Shown here: piece by piece, positions 1 to 7,348 of the stretch
How the letters are laid out: each line of letters starts with the position of its first letter
Numbering within the stretch: position 1 is the first letter of the stretch
Source: DATKZH01 sp964475955
Lineage (GTDB): Bacteria; Planctomycetota; Planctomycetia; Pirellulales; Thermoguttaceae
Direction: 5' to 3'
Length of the DNA: 15,991 nt
Assembly: GCA_964475955.1 (NCBI GenBank)
Contig: CAYYZY010000181.1
Span: forward strand, 1 to 15,991
Program-made: the position numbers and the translations under genes
Notes under the pieces: generated by a model
What the model was told of the DNA's origin: nothing
Seen by the model: only the letters and a program-made list of their open reading frames with translations
The model's database searches: none

Positions 1-1409
1 TCGAACAGCTTCGCCTTCGCCTCCTCGGGGACGCCGGGGCCCTGATCGGTGACGCTCAGTTCGACGGCCCCTTCGAGGTCCGTCGCCCGAACGACGACCC
101 TCCCCCCTTGCGGGCTCGCTTCCACGGCGTTGACGACCACGGCCACGAGCACTTGCCGCAGAGCGTTTTCGGGCAGTTCGACGGGTTCGCGGCACGCGTC
201 GAGGTCGAGATCGATCGTCACCCGATGCTTCTCACAGGCGGGCTGAAGGAAACCGGCGACGTCTTCGACAACCTCGGCAGTGGAGATCACCGCGGCGACC
301 TCCCGCTCCGCGCGCTGCAGGGAGAGCATCTGCCGGACGATGCCGGCGATCCGATCGATCTCCCGGTCGATCCGGCCGGCGTAGGGGCGGCGCGGGTGGT
401 CTTCCGGCACGGCCTTTTTGATGAGCTGGAAGGCGACCTTGATGCCGGAAAGGGGGTTGTTGATTTCGTGGGCGATGCGGGCGGCCATGCGGCCGGAGGC
501 GGCGAGCTTTTCGGCCTCGGCCTGCATGCGTTCGGCTTCGCGGAGGGCTTGTTCGGCGCGCTTCTGTTCCGTGACGTCGATGAGCAACCCCAACGTCCCG
601 ACGAAGCTTCCGCGCTCGTCGAAGAGCGCACTGGCCGAGAGGCTGAAGTGCCGCGGGCCACGGGTCTTGTGCCACAACACGGTCTCGTAGCGGGACGACT
701 CGCCTCGGCGCCTCCGGCGAGTTCCCTCTCGATACTTGGCGTACTCGGTTTCGTCGGCGAGGTCTCTCAGGTTCCGCCCCAGCAGTTCTTCTTCGGCGTA
801 GCCCAGCATCCGGCAGTAAGCCGGGTTGGCGAAGACGATGTTCTCATCGGGGTCGACGATCCCGATCCCCTCTTGGGCAGCTTCCACAAGAGACCGATAC
901 CGCGCGTTCGAATCCCGCAGCGCCCTTTCCGCCCGCCGACGCTCCGTGACTTCGCGCGCCATGTGCACGCTGCCGGCCAGTCGCCCGGCCGCATCGCGAA
1001 GCGGCGACACGCTGACCAGAAAATCGCCCGCCAGGCGCTGCTCGTGAATCTCGGCCGTGTGTTCCTTGCCGTCCCGAAGCAGTTGGGAGTGGGGACAGAA
1101 CGAAGGGGGCTCATCGGTTCCGTGAACGAGGCGGTGGCAGGGCTGGCCGACGCATCGCTCGGCGGGCAGGCCCAGCCGGTCGGCCATCGCCCGGTTGACG
1201 CACACGATTCGGTGCTCGAGGTCGAGGATGGCGATCGGGTCGGGCACGACGTCGAAGATCGCGGCTTGCAGGTCTTCCCGGCCGAGCGCGGCGCATACGT
1301 CGGAATTGCGAGTCTGCGCGGTGGGCTTTGACGAGCAGCGCGGCGCGTCGGCCCGGTCGGTCTTCGATCGCCTGCGGCACCGAGACCGCTTGCCCGGTTC
1401 GTTCCCCAT
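1..1409 (-). CDS. PAS-PAS sensor histidine kinase, C-terminus cut by window edge
   Basis: Partial gene: 469 codons are visible and the rest of the ATPase domain lies beyond the left edge. No membrane segment is seen, so the kinase is probably cytoplasmic. The order is a basic leader (residues 1-45), PAS1 (about 47-160), PAS2 (about 165-285), a short coiled linker, and the dimerisation helix with H-box AHEINNPLSG and phosphoacceptor His314. The start of the HATPase follows, with an N-box at Asn427 and a G1-like DQGPGVPEE at Asp455. By family it autophosphorylates and passes phosphate to a response regulator, which is not in view. The ATG at 1409 was chosen because GGGGAG lies 6 bases upstream. 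PAS1 carries the Cys/His motif CHRLVHGTDEPPSFCPH (Cys91 to His107), seen in some PAS domains and possibly redox or metal sensing; that role is inference. The kinase class is secure and the signal is unknown. Confidence 0.9.
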   Translation of the reverse strand, partial: MGNEPGKRSRCRRRSKTDRADAPRCSSKPTAQTRNSDVCAALGREDLQAAIFDVVPDPIAILDLEHRIVCVNRAMADRLGLPAERCVGQPCHRLVHGTDEPPSFCPHSQLLRDGKEHTAEIHEQRLAGDFLVSVSPLRDAAGRLAGSVHMAREVTERRRAERALRDSNARYRSLVEAAQEGIGIVDPDENIVFANPAYCRMLGYAEEELLGRNLRDLADETEYAKYREGTRRRRRGESSRYETVLWHKTRGPRHFSLSASALFDERGSFVGTLGLLIDVTEQKRAEQALREAERMQAEAEKLAASGRMAARIAHEINNPLSGIKVAFQLIKKAVPEDHPRRPYAGRIDREIDRIAGIVRQMLSLQRAEREVAAVISTAEVVEDVAGFLQPACEKHRVTIDLDLDACREPVELPENALRQVLVAVVVNAVEASPQGGRVVVRATDLEGAVELSVTDQGPGVPEEAKAKLF

Positions 1410-2120
1410 CGCCGCTCCCCTGAAGCCCAGATCGCCAGATCGGCTCCCCCTGTAAAAAGCGCGACGCTGTCGTGAGCGCCAAGGCTACGCGGCGGCGCAT
1501 CTGCGACAAAGGCGAATTTCGCGAGAATGCCCTGGCGTTGTTGCGACAATCCCCTTGGCCGGAGTCTTTCGTCGTGAAGATGTTCGCCGAAGCATGCCTC
1601 GCTTGCGCGTCGCCCCCATTTTGCCAACCAACGGGAACGCCCTCAACGTAAGCAAGGGGACCGGCATGCTGAGAAAGGCGGTTTCGTCGCCCGCGTCAGC
1701 CCACGCATCGGTGAAGCCGATTGCTGCGCCGACCGCCTGCCGAGGCAGCAACGCGGAGGCCACGACCGGCCGCGCGGGCATTTGCGCCGAATCCGGGGCA
1801 TTCGTCGGCTTTGTCGAAGGCACACGAGCACGCGCGACGCGCGCACCAAGACAACGAGCGGCCCCTCGCTTTTGCAGGGCGCGAGCGCCGTCAGCACTTT
1901 CGGCAATGCCCGGCTGACAGGACGGGGCACGGGTTGGTCTTTTCGGCGCGGCCCGGATTCGCTCCGCGTTGCTCCCCCGCGAAGCGAACCTTCCGACGCA
2001 AGCTCGGGGGGCTGGAGCACCGCCGAATCCCGACGCTTCCGTCGGTGGCCATGCAAGCGGTGGGCCGCCGAGGGATTGTTCCTCGAGGAACGAGTCTGTA
2101 ATGTCGTTCCCCCTTCGCGC
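1410..2120. other. gene-poor gap with no recognised content
   Basis: About 700 bases lie between the histidine kinase start and the terminator at 2121. Both strands have long open frames, as expected at this G+C, but their translations are Arg/Ala/Pro-rich and show no domain, signal peptide or convincing ribosome binding site. A 14-base perfect palindrome, GTTCCTCGAGGAAC, sits at 2078-2091. The kinase promoter should be here, but no convincing -35/-10 pair was found. The stretch could be degraded coding sequence. Confidence 0.5.
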
Positions 2121-2183
2121 AAAAAAAAACGAGGCACCATCCAACCACGTCCGATGGGCGGGGCGCGGTTGGATCGTGCCTCG
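2121..2183 (-). terminator. strong intrinsic terminator on the minus strand
   Basis: Arms of 17 bases at 2130-2146 and 2167-2183 pair in 16 of 17 positions (one G-G mismatch in the minus-strand RNA) around a 20-base loop. On the minus strand the stem is followed at once by nine T residues (A9 at 2121-2129 on the plus strand). No such tract follows on the plus strand, so it terminates leftward transcription. The only candidate upstream is the small unit at 2275-2427. Confidence 0.85.
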
Positions 2184-2274
2184 ACTCGATGGCCTATCGC
2201 CACCTCGACAAGGTCGTGCGCACCTTGCGTGCGCGACTTATCCGTTCGTCTCTTCGGCATTCGACCCCCCCGGG

Positions 2275-2364
2275 CTACGGTCTTTTTTTCCGAGTTCGCT
2301 TCCTGCGAGTCACACCGTGAACGATGATCCTGCCGGACGTTGATCCGCCCATCGTGCTTTCCAT
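2275..2364 (-). CDS. candidate small basic protein, 29 aa
   Basis: Not recognised as a known family. The frame begins MESTMGGSTSGRIIVHG and ends in a strongly basic tail, TRRKRTRKKRP, before TAG. Support comes from signals around it. AGGAGGTG, a full match to the usual anti-Shine-Dalgarno, directly abuts the first ATG. An 8-bp hairpin lies upstream (2402-2427) and a strong terminator downstream (2121-2183). The spacing is imperfect: the first ATG is too close to the SD core, while a second in-frame ATG at 2352, giving 25 aa, is rather far (14 bases after GGAGG). The tail suggests nucleic-acid or ribosome binding, which is inference. The transcript could instead be a small RNA, or this could be a leader peptide. 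Confidence 0.4.
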   Translation of the reverse strand: MESTMGGSTSGRIIVHGVTRRKRTRKKRP

Positions 2365-2372
2365 CACCTCCT
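2365..2372 (-). promoter_or_regulatory. strong Shine-Dalgarno AGGAGGTG
   Basis: On the minus strand AGGAGGTGAT matches the complement of a typical 16S rRNA 3' end over about ten bases. It runs straight into the ATG at 2364. This is the main reason for proposing translation of the small ORF. Confidence 0.5.
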
Positions 2373-2401
2373 GAATGACCGTGCGATTTCGACGCTAACC
2401 C

Positions 2402-2427
2402 CGGAAAGCGGGCTGCGCGGCTTTCCG
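2402..2427. repeat. perfect 8-bp inverted repeat (hairpin)
   Basis: CGGAAAGC at 2402-2409 pairs with GCTTTCCG at 2420-2427 around a 10-base loop. It lies about 30 bases upstream of the SD of the small minus-strand ORF, so it may be part of its leader. There is no T-tract on either side, so it is not an obvious terminator. Confidence 0.6.
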
Positions 2428-2575
2428 CGCTGGCGAACATCCGCAGCCGTGCAGAAGCCGTTCCCTTCGGCCCGAGCGGGCGCGCCCGGCAGTCGCGGCG
2501 GTGATTGGGCGGGCGCGCGGCGGTTGTCGTCGTTCTGTGCGCGGCTTATAGGTCAGCGCCGGTGTGCGATTTGCC

Positions 2576-2605
2576 TTGAGCCGCCGAGGGCCGAGCGTCT
2601 AGAAT
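2576..2605 (+). promoter_or_regulatory. sigma70-like promoter for the haem/SUMF1 gene
   Basis: TTGAGC (2576-2581), an 18-base spacer and TAGAAT (2600-2605) predict a start near 2612 and a leader of about 73 bases before the ATG at 2685. No operator is evident. Confidence 0.55.
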
Positions 2606-2684
2606 GGGGGAGTCGCGCCCCGCACCAGACGCGGGGTGTCGGCAAACGCGATCGATTGGGCATCTTCCACGACGAGAGGCCGGC

Positions 2685-5600
2685 ATGGCGCTGCAACGCA
2701 TGGTGTTTCCGTTGGTTCTGGCGGCGATGACCGCGATCGCCCCGGCGCCGCGACCGGCCGCCGGCGCGAAGCCGGCCCGCAAGCCGGCGGCCAAGGTGCC
2801 GGCTTCGCGCGCCGATCGGCCCGACTTCGAGTCGGTGCGCCTGGCGATCGTCGACCTGGTGGAGACCTTCGGCGACCGCTATCCCCGGGGTCCGAAGTTC
2901 CTCGCACGGCTCGAGCGGCTCGAGTCGGCGCGATTGGGCGACCGATCGCCGCAGGCCGGGCTCGAGGAGCTTCGGGAGGAAGCCCTGCTGGCCAACCCGC
3001 TTCTGGACTTCGACAAGCTGATCTTCCTGAAGCGCAAGCGGGGTCAACTGGGGCTGCCCACGAACCACCAGTGCAACGCGTGCCTGAAACAGCGGGGCTA
3101 CGACAACGAGATCGCGGTCCTCTCGCCCGTCGCCCTCGGCGGGAAAACGACCACGCTCTTCCACCCGCCCGAGGGATTCTACGTCGGCGAGATGGACCTC
3201 CACTTCGACGCCGACCGGCTTCTGTTCACCATGCCGAACGGGCGCACGTGGCAGGTGCACGAGATCGGCGTCGACGGCACGGGCCTGCGCCAGGTCTCGC
3301 GGGAGGAGTCCGACGTCGACAACTTCGACGCCTGCTACCTCCCCGACGGGCGGATCGTGTACGTCTCCACGGCCTCCTTCACCGCGGTCCCCTGCTGGCA
3401 CGGGAAGGAGCGGGCCTGTTCGATCTACCGGATGAACGCCGACGGCAGCGGCGTGCGCCAGTTGTGCTTCGACCAGGATCTCGACCTCCACCCGTCCGTC
3501 CTCTCCAACGGGCAAGTGATCTTTAGTCGGTGGGATTACACCGGCATCATGCACATCTACCTGCGCCCTCTGATGGTGATGAACCCGGACGGGTCGCTCC
3601 AGCGGGCCGTGTACGGCAGCAATTCCTACTACCCGAACGCGCTCTACTATCCCCGGGCCGTTCCGGGATCGCCGACCAGGCTGGCGGCGATTCTGTCGGG
3701 TTACCACGGGCCCAACCGGATGGGCGAGCTGGTCGTGCTCGACACCACCAGGGGCTGGCACGAGGCCGACGGGATCCTCCACCGGATCGGCCACCGCGGC
3801 GAGCCGCCCGTCCCCGTGATCCGCGACAACCTGGTCGGCGACTCCTGGCCCAAGTTCCTCCACCCCTACCCGTTGAGCGAGAAATACCTGCTGGCGGCCG
3901 CGCAGCTCGGGCCGAAGTCGCCGTGGGGTATCTACCTTGTCGACGCGTTCGACAACCTGCTGCCGCTGGCGGTCGATCCGAAGCTCGACCTGTTCGAGCC
4001 GATCCCCTGGAAGCCGACCCGCAAGCCGCCGGTCATCCCCGACCGGATCGATCCGGAGCGCGACGACGCCGCGGTTTACCTCCACGACGTCTACCGCGGT
4101 CCCGGCCTGGCCGGCGTGCCCCGCGGCTCGGTCAATCGCCTGAGGCTGGTCGCCTATCACTACGGCTACCCCGGCATGGCTGGGCCCGACAAGATCGGGC
4201 GCGGCGGCCCGTGGGAAGTGATGCGCATCCTGGGCACCGTGCCCGTCTACGAGGACGGGTCGGCCTCCTTTCGCGTGCCCGCCTGCACGCCGATCAGCTT
4301 GCAGCCGCTCGACGCGGAGGGGAGAGCGCTGGCCGTGATGCGGAGTTGGTACACGGCGATGCCGGGCGAGAAGGCGGCGTGCGTCGGCTGTCACGAGCAG
4401 CCGAGAGACGTTCCCCTGCCCCGGCTCGAACTGGCGGCGACGCATCCGCCCGCGGAGATCGAACCCTGGTACGGCCCCGCGCGCGGCTTCGACTTCGAGC
4501 GCGAAGTGCAACCGGTCCTTGATAAGTACTGCGTGAGCTGCCACGACGGCCGGCCCCACGACGACGGAAGCCCCCTGCCGGACCTCCGCGCCGAACGGTT
4601 CGCCGCGAACTACCAGGGGCGGCCCATTTCGAACCTGGGGGCGAGGCGCCTCGACCCCGAGCTGCGCAAGCGCCATGACCTGTTCCCCCCTTACAAACCC
4701 GGCCATCGGCTCATCGGCGACCGCAAGAGCCTTTACACGCCGGCGTACGAGGCGCTCATCCCGTTCATCCGCCGGGTGAACATCGAGGACTACGTCGGCC
4801 TGCTCGTGCCCGGCGAATACCACGCCAACACGAGCGAGCTGGTGCAGATGCTCGAGAAGGGCCACCACAACGTGAAGCTCGACCGCGAGGCGTGGGACCG
4901 GCTGTTCACCTGGATCGACCTCAACGGTCCGTGCCACGGAACCTGGGGCGAAGTGGCCCCAATCCCCGGCGCGGCCGATCGCCGCCGACGGGAGCTGGCC
5001 CGGTCGTACGGCGGGCCCAAGGTCGATCCCGAACGCGTTCCCGAACTGCCCCGCCGGCCGGCCGACCCGGTCGCGCCCGAGCCGGTCCCCGAACGGGAGC
5101 CCCTGCAAGTGACGGCCTCCGGCTGGCCTTTCGACGCCGACGAGGCCCGCCGTCGCCAACGGGCCGCCGGAACCTGGCGGAAGACGCTCGAGCTGGGCGA
5201 CGGCTTGGCCCTCCGGCTGGTTCGCGTGCCCGCCGGCGAGTTCGTGATCGGCTCCGCCGACGGCCAGCCCGACGAGTACCCGCCCGCGCGCGTCGCCGTC
5301 GCCCGGGACTTCTGGATGAGTGAGTGCGAAATTACCAACCAGCAGTTTCGGCGGTTCGATCCTTCGCACTTCTCGGGCATGTTCATGAAGCGGTCGTTCG
5401 ACGTCAACGGCCCGGGGGTCAGCATGGACGAGCCGGAGCAGCCGGCGGTGCGCGTGTCGTGGAAGCAGGCGACCGCCTTCTGCCGGTGGCTCTCGGAGAA
5501 GTCGGGCCTGCGCGTGGCGTTGCCGACCGAGGCCCAGTGGGAATACGCCTGCCGGGCGGGTTCGGACGAAGCGCTGGCGCACGGCGGCCTCGACGCCGAC

Positions 5601-6008
5601 TTTTCGCGCCACGCCAACGCGGCCGACGAGGCGATCGTGCCGCTTTACAACGTGACCGGCGGCGTGGTCGTGTTGCAGGACGTCCCCGCCGACACCCGGT
5701 TCGACGACGGCGGCATCGCCACGGTGCCGGTCGGCCGCTACCGGCCCAACGCCTGGGGCCTGTTCGACGTGCACGGCAACGCCGCCGAGTGGACGCGCTC
5801 CCGCTACGCGCCGTATCCCTACCGCGACGACGACGGCCGCAACCTGCCCGGGAGCGAAGGATGCATGGTGGTGCGCGGCGGGTCCTACTACGATCGCCCC
5901 AAGCGGTGCCGCTCGGCCTTCCGGCTGAGCTATCCGCCGTGGCAGCGGGTGCACAACGTGGGATTCCGGGTGGTGTGCGAAGACGCGGCCGCGTTGGCCG
6001 CGAAGTGA
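2685..6008 (+). CDS. exported HzsA-like propeller, di-CxxCH and SUMF1 fusion protein
   Basis: 1107 aa. A signal peptide (about residues 1-28, MALQRMVFPLVLAAM then an Ala/Pro-rich stretch) points to export. Next comes a beta-propeller resembling the N-terminal and middle parts of hydrazine synthase alpha, with PD40-type repeats (IGVDGTGLRQVS, MNADGSGVRQL) and the family phrases KRKRGQLGLPTN and SWPKFLHPYPLSEKY. Two c-type haem motifs follow, CVGCH (Cys566) and CVSCH (Cys616). An SUMF1/FGE-like domain spans about 834-1101 (VPAGEFVIGS, PTEAQWEYACRAG, FDVHGNAAEWT, CRSAFRL). In that domain the first of the two FGE cysteines appears replaced by Asp in GGSYYDRPKRC, so sulfatase-activating activity is unlikely. 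Such proteins occur in many non-anammox planctomycetes and their substrate is unknown. No other hydrazine synthase subunit is visible. The start has GAGAGG 5 bases upstream; an earlier in-frame ATG at 2604 would bury the signal peptide. Confidence 0.9.
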   Translation: MALQRMVFPLVLAAMTAIAPAPRPAAGAKPARKPAAKVPASRADRPDFESVRLAIVDLVETFGDRYPRGPKFLARLERLESARLGDRSPQAGLEELREEALLANPLLDFDKLIFLKRKRGQLGLPTNHQCNACLKQRGYDNEIAVLSPVALGGKTTTLFHPPEGFYVGEMDLHFDADRLLFTMPNGRTWQVHEIGVDGTGLRQVSREESDVDNFDACYLPDGRIVYVSTASFTAVPCWHGKERACSIYRMNADGSGVRQLCFDQDLDLHPSVLSNGQVIFSRWDYTGIMHIYLRPLMVMNPDGSLQRAVYGSNSYYPNALYYPRAVPGSPTRLAAILSGYHGPNRMGELVVLDTTRGWHEADGILHRIGHRGEPPVPVIRDNLVGDSWPKFLHPYPLSEKYLLAAAQLGPKSPWGIYLVDAFDNLLPLAVDPKLDLFEPIPWKPTRKPPVIPDRIDPERDDAAVYLHDVYRGPGLAGVPRGSVNRLRLVAYHYGYPGMAGPDKIGRGGPWEVMRILGTVPVYEDGSASFRVPACTPISLQPLDAEGRALAVMRSWYTAMPGEKAACVGCHEQPRDVPLPRLELAATHPPAEIEPWYGPARGFDFEREVQPVLDKYCVSCHDGRPHDDGSPLPDLRAERFAANYQGRPISNLGARRLDPELRKRHDLFPPYKPGHRLIGDRKSLYTPAYEALIPFIRRVNIEDYVGLLVPGEYHANTSELVQMLEKGHHNVKLDREAWDRLFTWIDLNGPCHGTWGEVAPIPGAADRRRRELARSYGGPKVDPERVPELPRRPADPVAPEPVPEREPLQVTASGWPFDADEARRRQRAAGTWRKTLELGDGLALRLVRVPAGEFVIGSADGQPDEYPPARVAVARDFWMSECEITNQQFRRFDPSHFSGMFMKRSFDVNGPGVSMDEPEQPAVRVSWKQATAFCRWLSEKSGLRVALPTEAQWEYACRAGSDEALAHGGLDADFSRHANAADEAIVPLYNVTGGVVVLQDVPADTRFDDGGIATVPVGRYRPNAWGLFDVHGNAAEWTRSRYAPYPYRDDDGRNLPGSEGCMVVRGGSYYDRPKRCRSAFRLSYPPWQRVHNVGFRVVCEDAAALAAK

Positions 6009-6019
6009 GGGGGGCGTGG

Positions 6020-6086
6020 AGCACGTTTCCAACGTGCTGAGCCGAAATCGCGCACGGTCATGTAGAAAGCGGCGACAAGTCGCCGC
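6020..6086. repeat. two perfect short hairpins in the intergenic gap
   Basis: AGCACGTT-tcc-AACGTGCT (6020-6038) and GCGGCGAC-aa-GTCGCCGC (6069-6086) are both perfect 8-bp stems with tiny loops, placed between the haem/SUMF1 gene and the next exported protein. Neither is followed by a T-tract. They look like dispersed palindromic repeats, though they could attenuate or end transcription. Confidence 0.6.
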
Positions 6087-6128
6087 AGTCCAAAAGCCTC
6101 GCCTTACACTTTCCTCGACGGAGCCTCC

Positions 6129-7256
6129 ATGATGAGACGCGCCCTGTTCGCCGCCTTTCTGTCGATTGGGTTCTTCGTGCCTCACGTTCGGGTGCAGGAG
6201 GCGGCCGGCGCTTCCGGCCGGTACCGGGCCTTGAAGTACCCTCCGCCCTCTTCGCTGGGCACCTGGGCGATCCTCGATTTCGACGGCGCGCGCCGCGACG
6301 TCGAACCGTACCTCTCGTCGCTCGGCGGCGGCGAGACGGGCACCGGGCGGATCGTGTCGCCCGAGTTCACCGTGGCCGGCGACGCGATCACCTTCACCCT
6401 CTGCGGGCACGACGGCCGGGGCGGCGGCCACGAGAAGAACTTCATCGCCCTGGTCGACGCGCGCTCCGGCGACGTGCTCCAAAAAACCCCGGCCCCCGGC
6501 AACGACGCCCTGGCGGAGCACACGTGGGACGTCGCCTCGCTCCGCGGCCGGCCGGTCCACATCGAGGTCCGCGACGGCATCGACCAGAGCGCGTTCGCCT
6601 GGCTCGGCGTGGGGCGGATCGACGCCGGGCCGGCCTTCACCGTCGATTTCCGCGAGGCGCTCCCGGCGGACTGGGAGGTCGTCCTCCCGCCGCGGGAAGA
6701 GCGGACCGAGGTCGTCGCAGGCAGCGTGCCGTTCCGTCGTCGGCCGGCCGTTTACAGCCTCGTCCCGCGCGAGGGCGAGTTCGCGATCGCGTGCGGCTTC
6801 CGCGCCGAGCGGATCTTCTTCCTCGGCGGCGTGGTCCAACGCGGAAAGCCGCTGGAGACCTACGGCACGATCGAGATCGTCTATCGCACGGGCCCCGCCG
6901 AGCGATTCCCCCTCATGTTCGGCTACACGCTCGACGGCGAACTGAAGCTGCCCAGCCCGTCGAAGACGATGCACGTGCACCGTTCGGGCGACGTGTTCCA
7001 GCACTACTTCGCGGTGGGGCCGCGGTCGGAGGTGATCGAACGGATCGTGCTCCGGGGAAGCGACGAGCACAAGCTCGTCCCCCGAATCACGGCGATCACG
7101 TGCCAGACGTCGGACGGCAGCGAGAACCTGGAGCCGCTCCCCGACGCGCAGCCCGGCGCCGAAGAAGCCGCGTGGATCCGGTCTCACACGATCACCGCCG
7201 AGCAGCCCGACATGGAGGCGATCGCGGCCGCGATCCGGCGGGCACACAAGATGTAG
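6129..7256 (+). CDS. exported beta-sandwich protein of unknown function
   Basis: 375 aa. A basic start with a hydrophobic run (MMRRALFAAFLSIGFFVPHV) suggests a signal peptide. Residues about 65-170 resemble the beta-sandwich attached to levanase-like and other planctomycete carbohydrate-related proteins: SPEFTVAGDAITFTLCG, an ALVDARSGDVL strand, HTWDVASLRGRPVHIEVRDG and the WLGVGRID closing strand. The second half (about 175-345) also looks all-beta, and the C-terminus is helical with AIAAAIRRAHKM. No glycosidase catalytic motif is recognised. It follows the haem/SUMF1 gene by 120 bases on the same strand, so joint expression and a periplasmic partnership are possible. The hairpins between them argue for partial uncoupling. 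The ATG at 6129 has GGAG 5 bases upstream; the next codon is also ATG. Confidence 0.8.
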   Translation: MMRRALFAAFLSIGFFVPHVRVQEAAGASGRYRALKYPPPSSLGTWAILDFDGARRDVEPYLSSLGGGETGTGRIVSPEFTVAGDAITFTLCGHDGRGGGHEKNFIALVDARSGDVLQKTPAPGNDALAEHTWDVASLRGRPVHIEVRDGIDQSAFAWLGVGRIDAGPAFTVDFREALPADWEVVLPPREERTEVVAGSVPFRRRPAVYSLVPREGEFAIACGFRAERIFFLGGVVQRGKPLETYGTIEIVYRTGPAERFPLMFGYTLDGELKLPSPSKTMHVHRSGDVFQHYFAVGPRSEVIERIVLRGSDEHKLVPRITAITCQTSDGSENLEPLPDAQPGAEEAAWIRSHTITAEQPDMEAIAAAIRRAHKM

Positions 7257-7271
7257 GCCCCGCGATGCAGG

Positions 7272-7294
7272 GTGGGTCGAGGTACGAGACCCAC
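7272..7294. repeat. inverted repeat GTGGGTC / GACCCAC
   Basis: GTGGGTC (7272-7278) and GACCCAC (7288-7294) flank a 9-base loop between the exported protein and the MATE gene. There is no T-tract, so it is more likely a dispersed palindrome than a terminator. Confidence 0.5.
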
Positions 7295-7348
7295 GCGCGC
7301 CCACGGAGCCGAAGGGCGCATGCGAACCGAGGACCGCGCCAGGCAACC

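Noticed and set aside
108..1331. A 407-codon plus-strand open frame opposite the histidine kinase
   Set aside because: The minus strand encodes clear PAS, H-box and N-box motifs, so the plus frame is an antisense shadow.
1485..2440. Minus-strand frames of 219 and 265 codons in the gap after the kinase
   Set aside because: There is no recognisable motif or RBS, they run through the strong terminator at 2121-2183, and the composition is what GC-rich non-coding DNA gives.
2685..6008. A hydrazine synthase (anammox) locus
   Set aside because: Only the alpha-like architecture is present, with an added SUMF1 domain; no beta or gamma subunit or other anammox gene is visible, and similar proteins occur widely in non-anammox planctomycetes.
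2553..7346. A minus-strand open frame of nearly 1600 codons opposite the two exported genes
   Set aside because: It mirrors well-supported plus-strand genes, has Arg/Val/His-rich content without domains, and arises from strong third-position G+C on the other strand.
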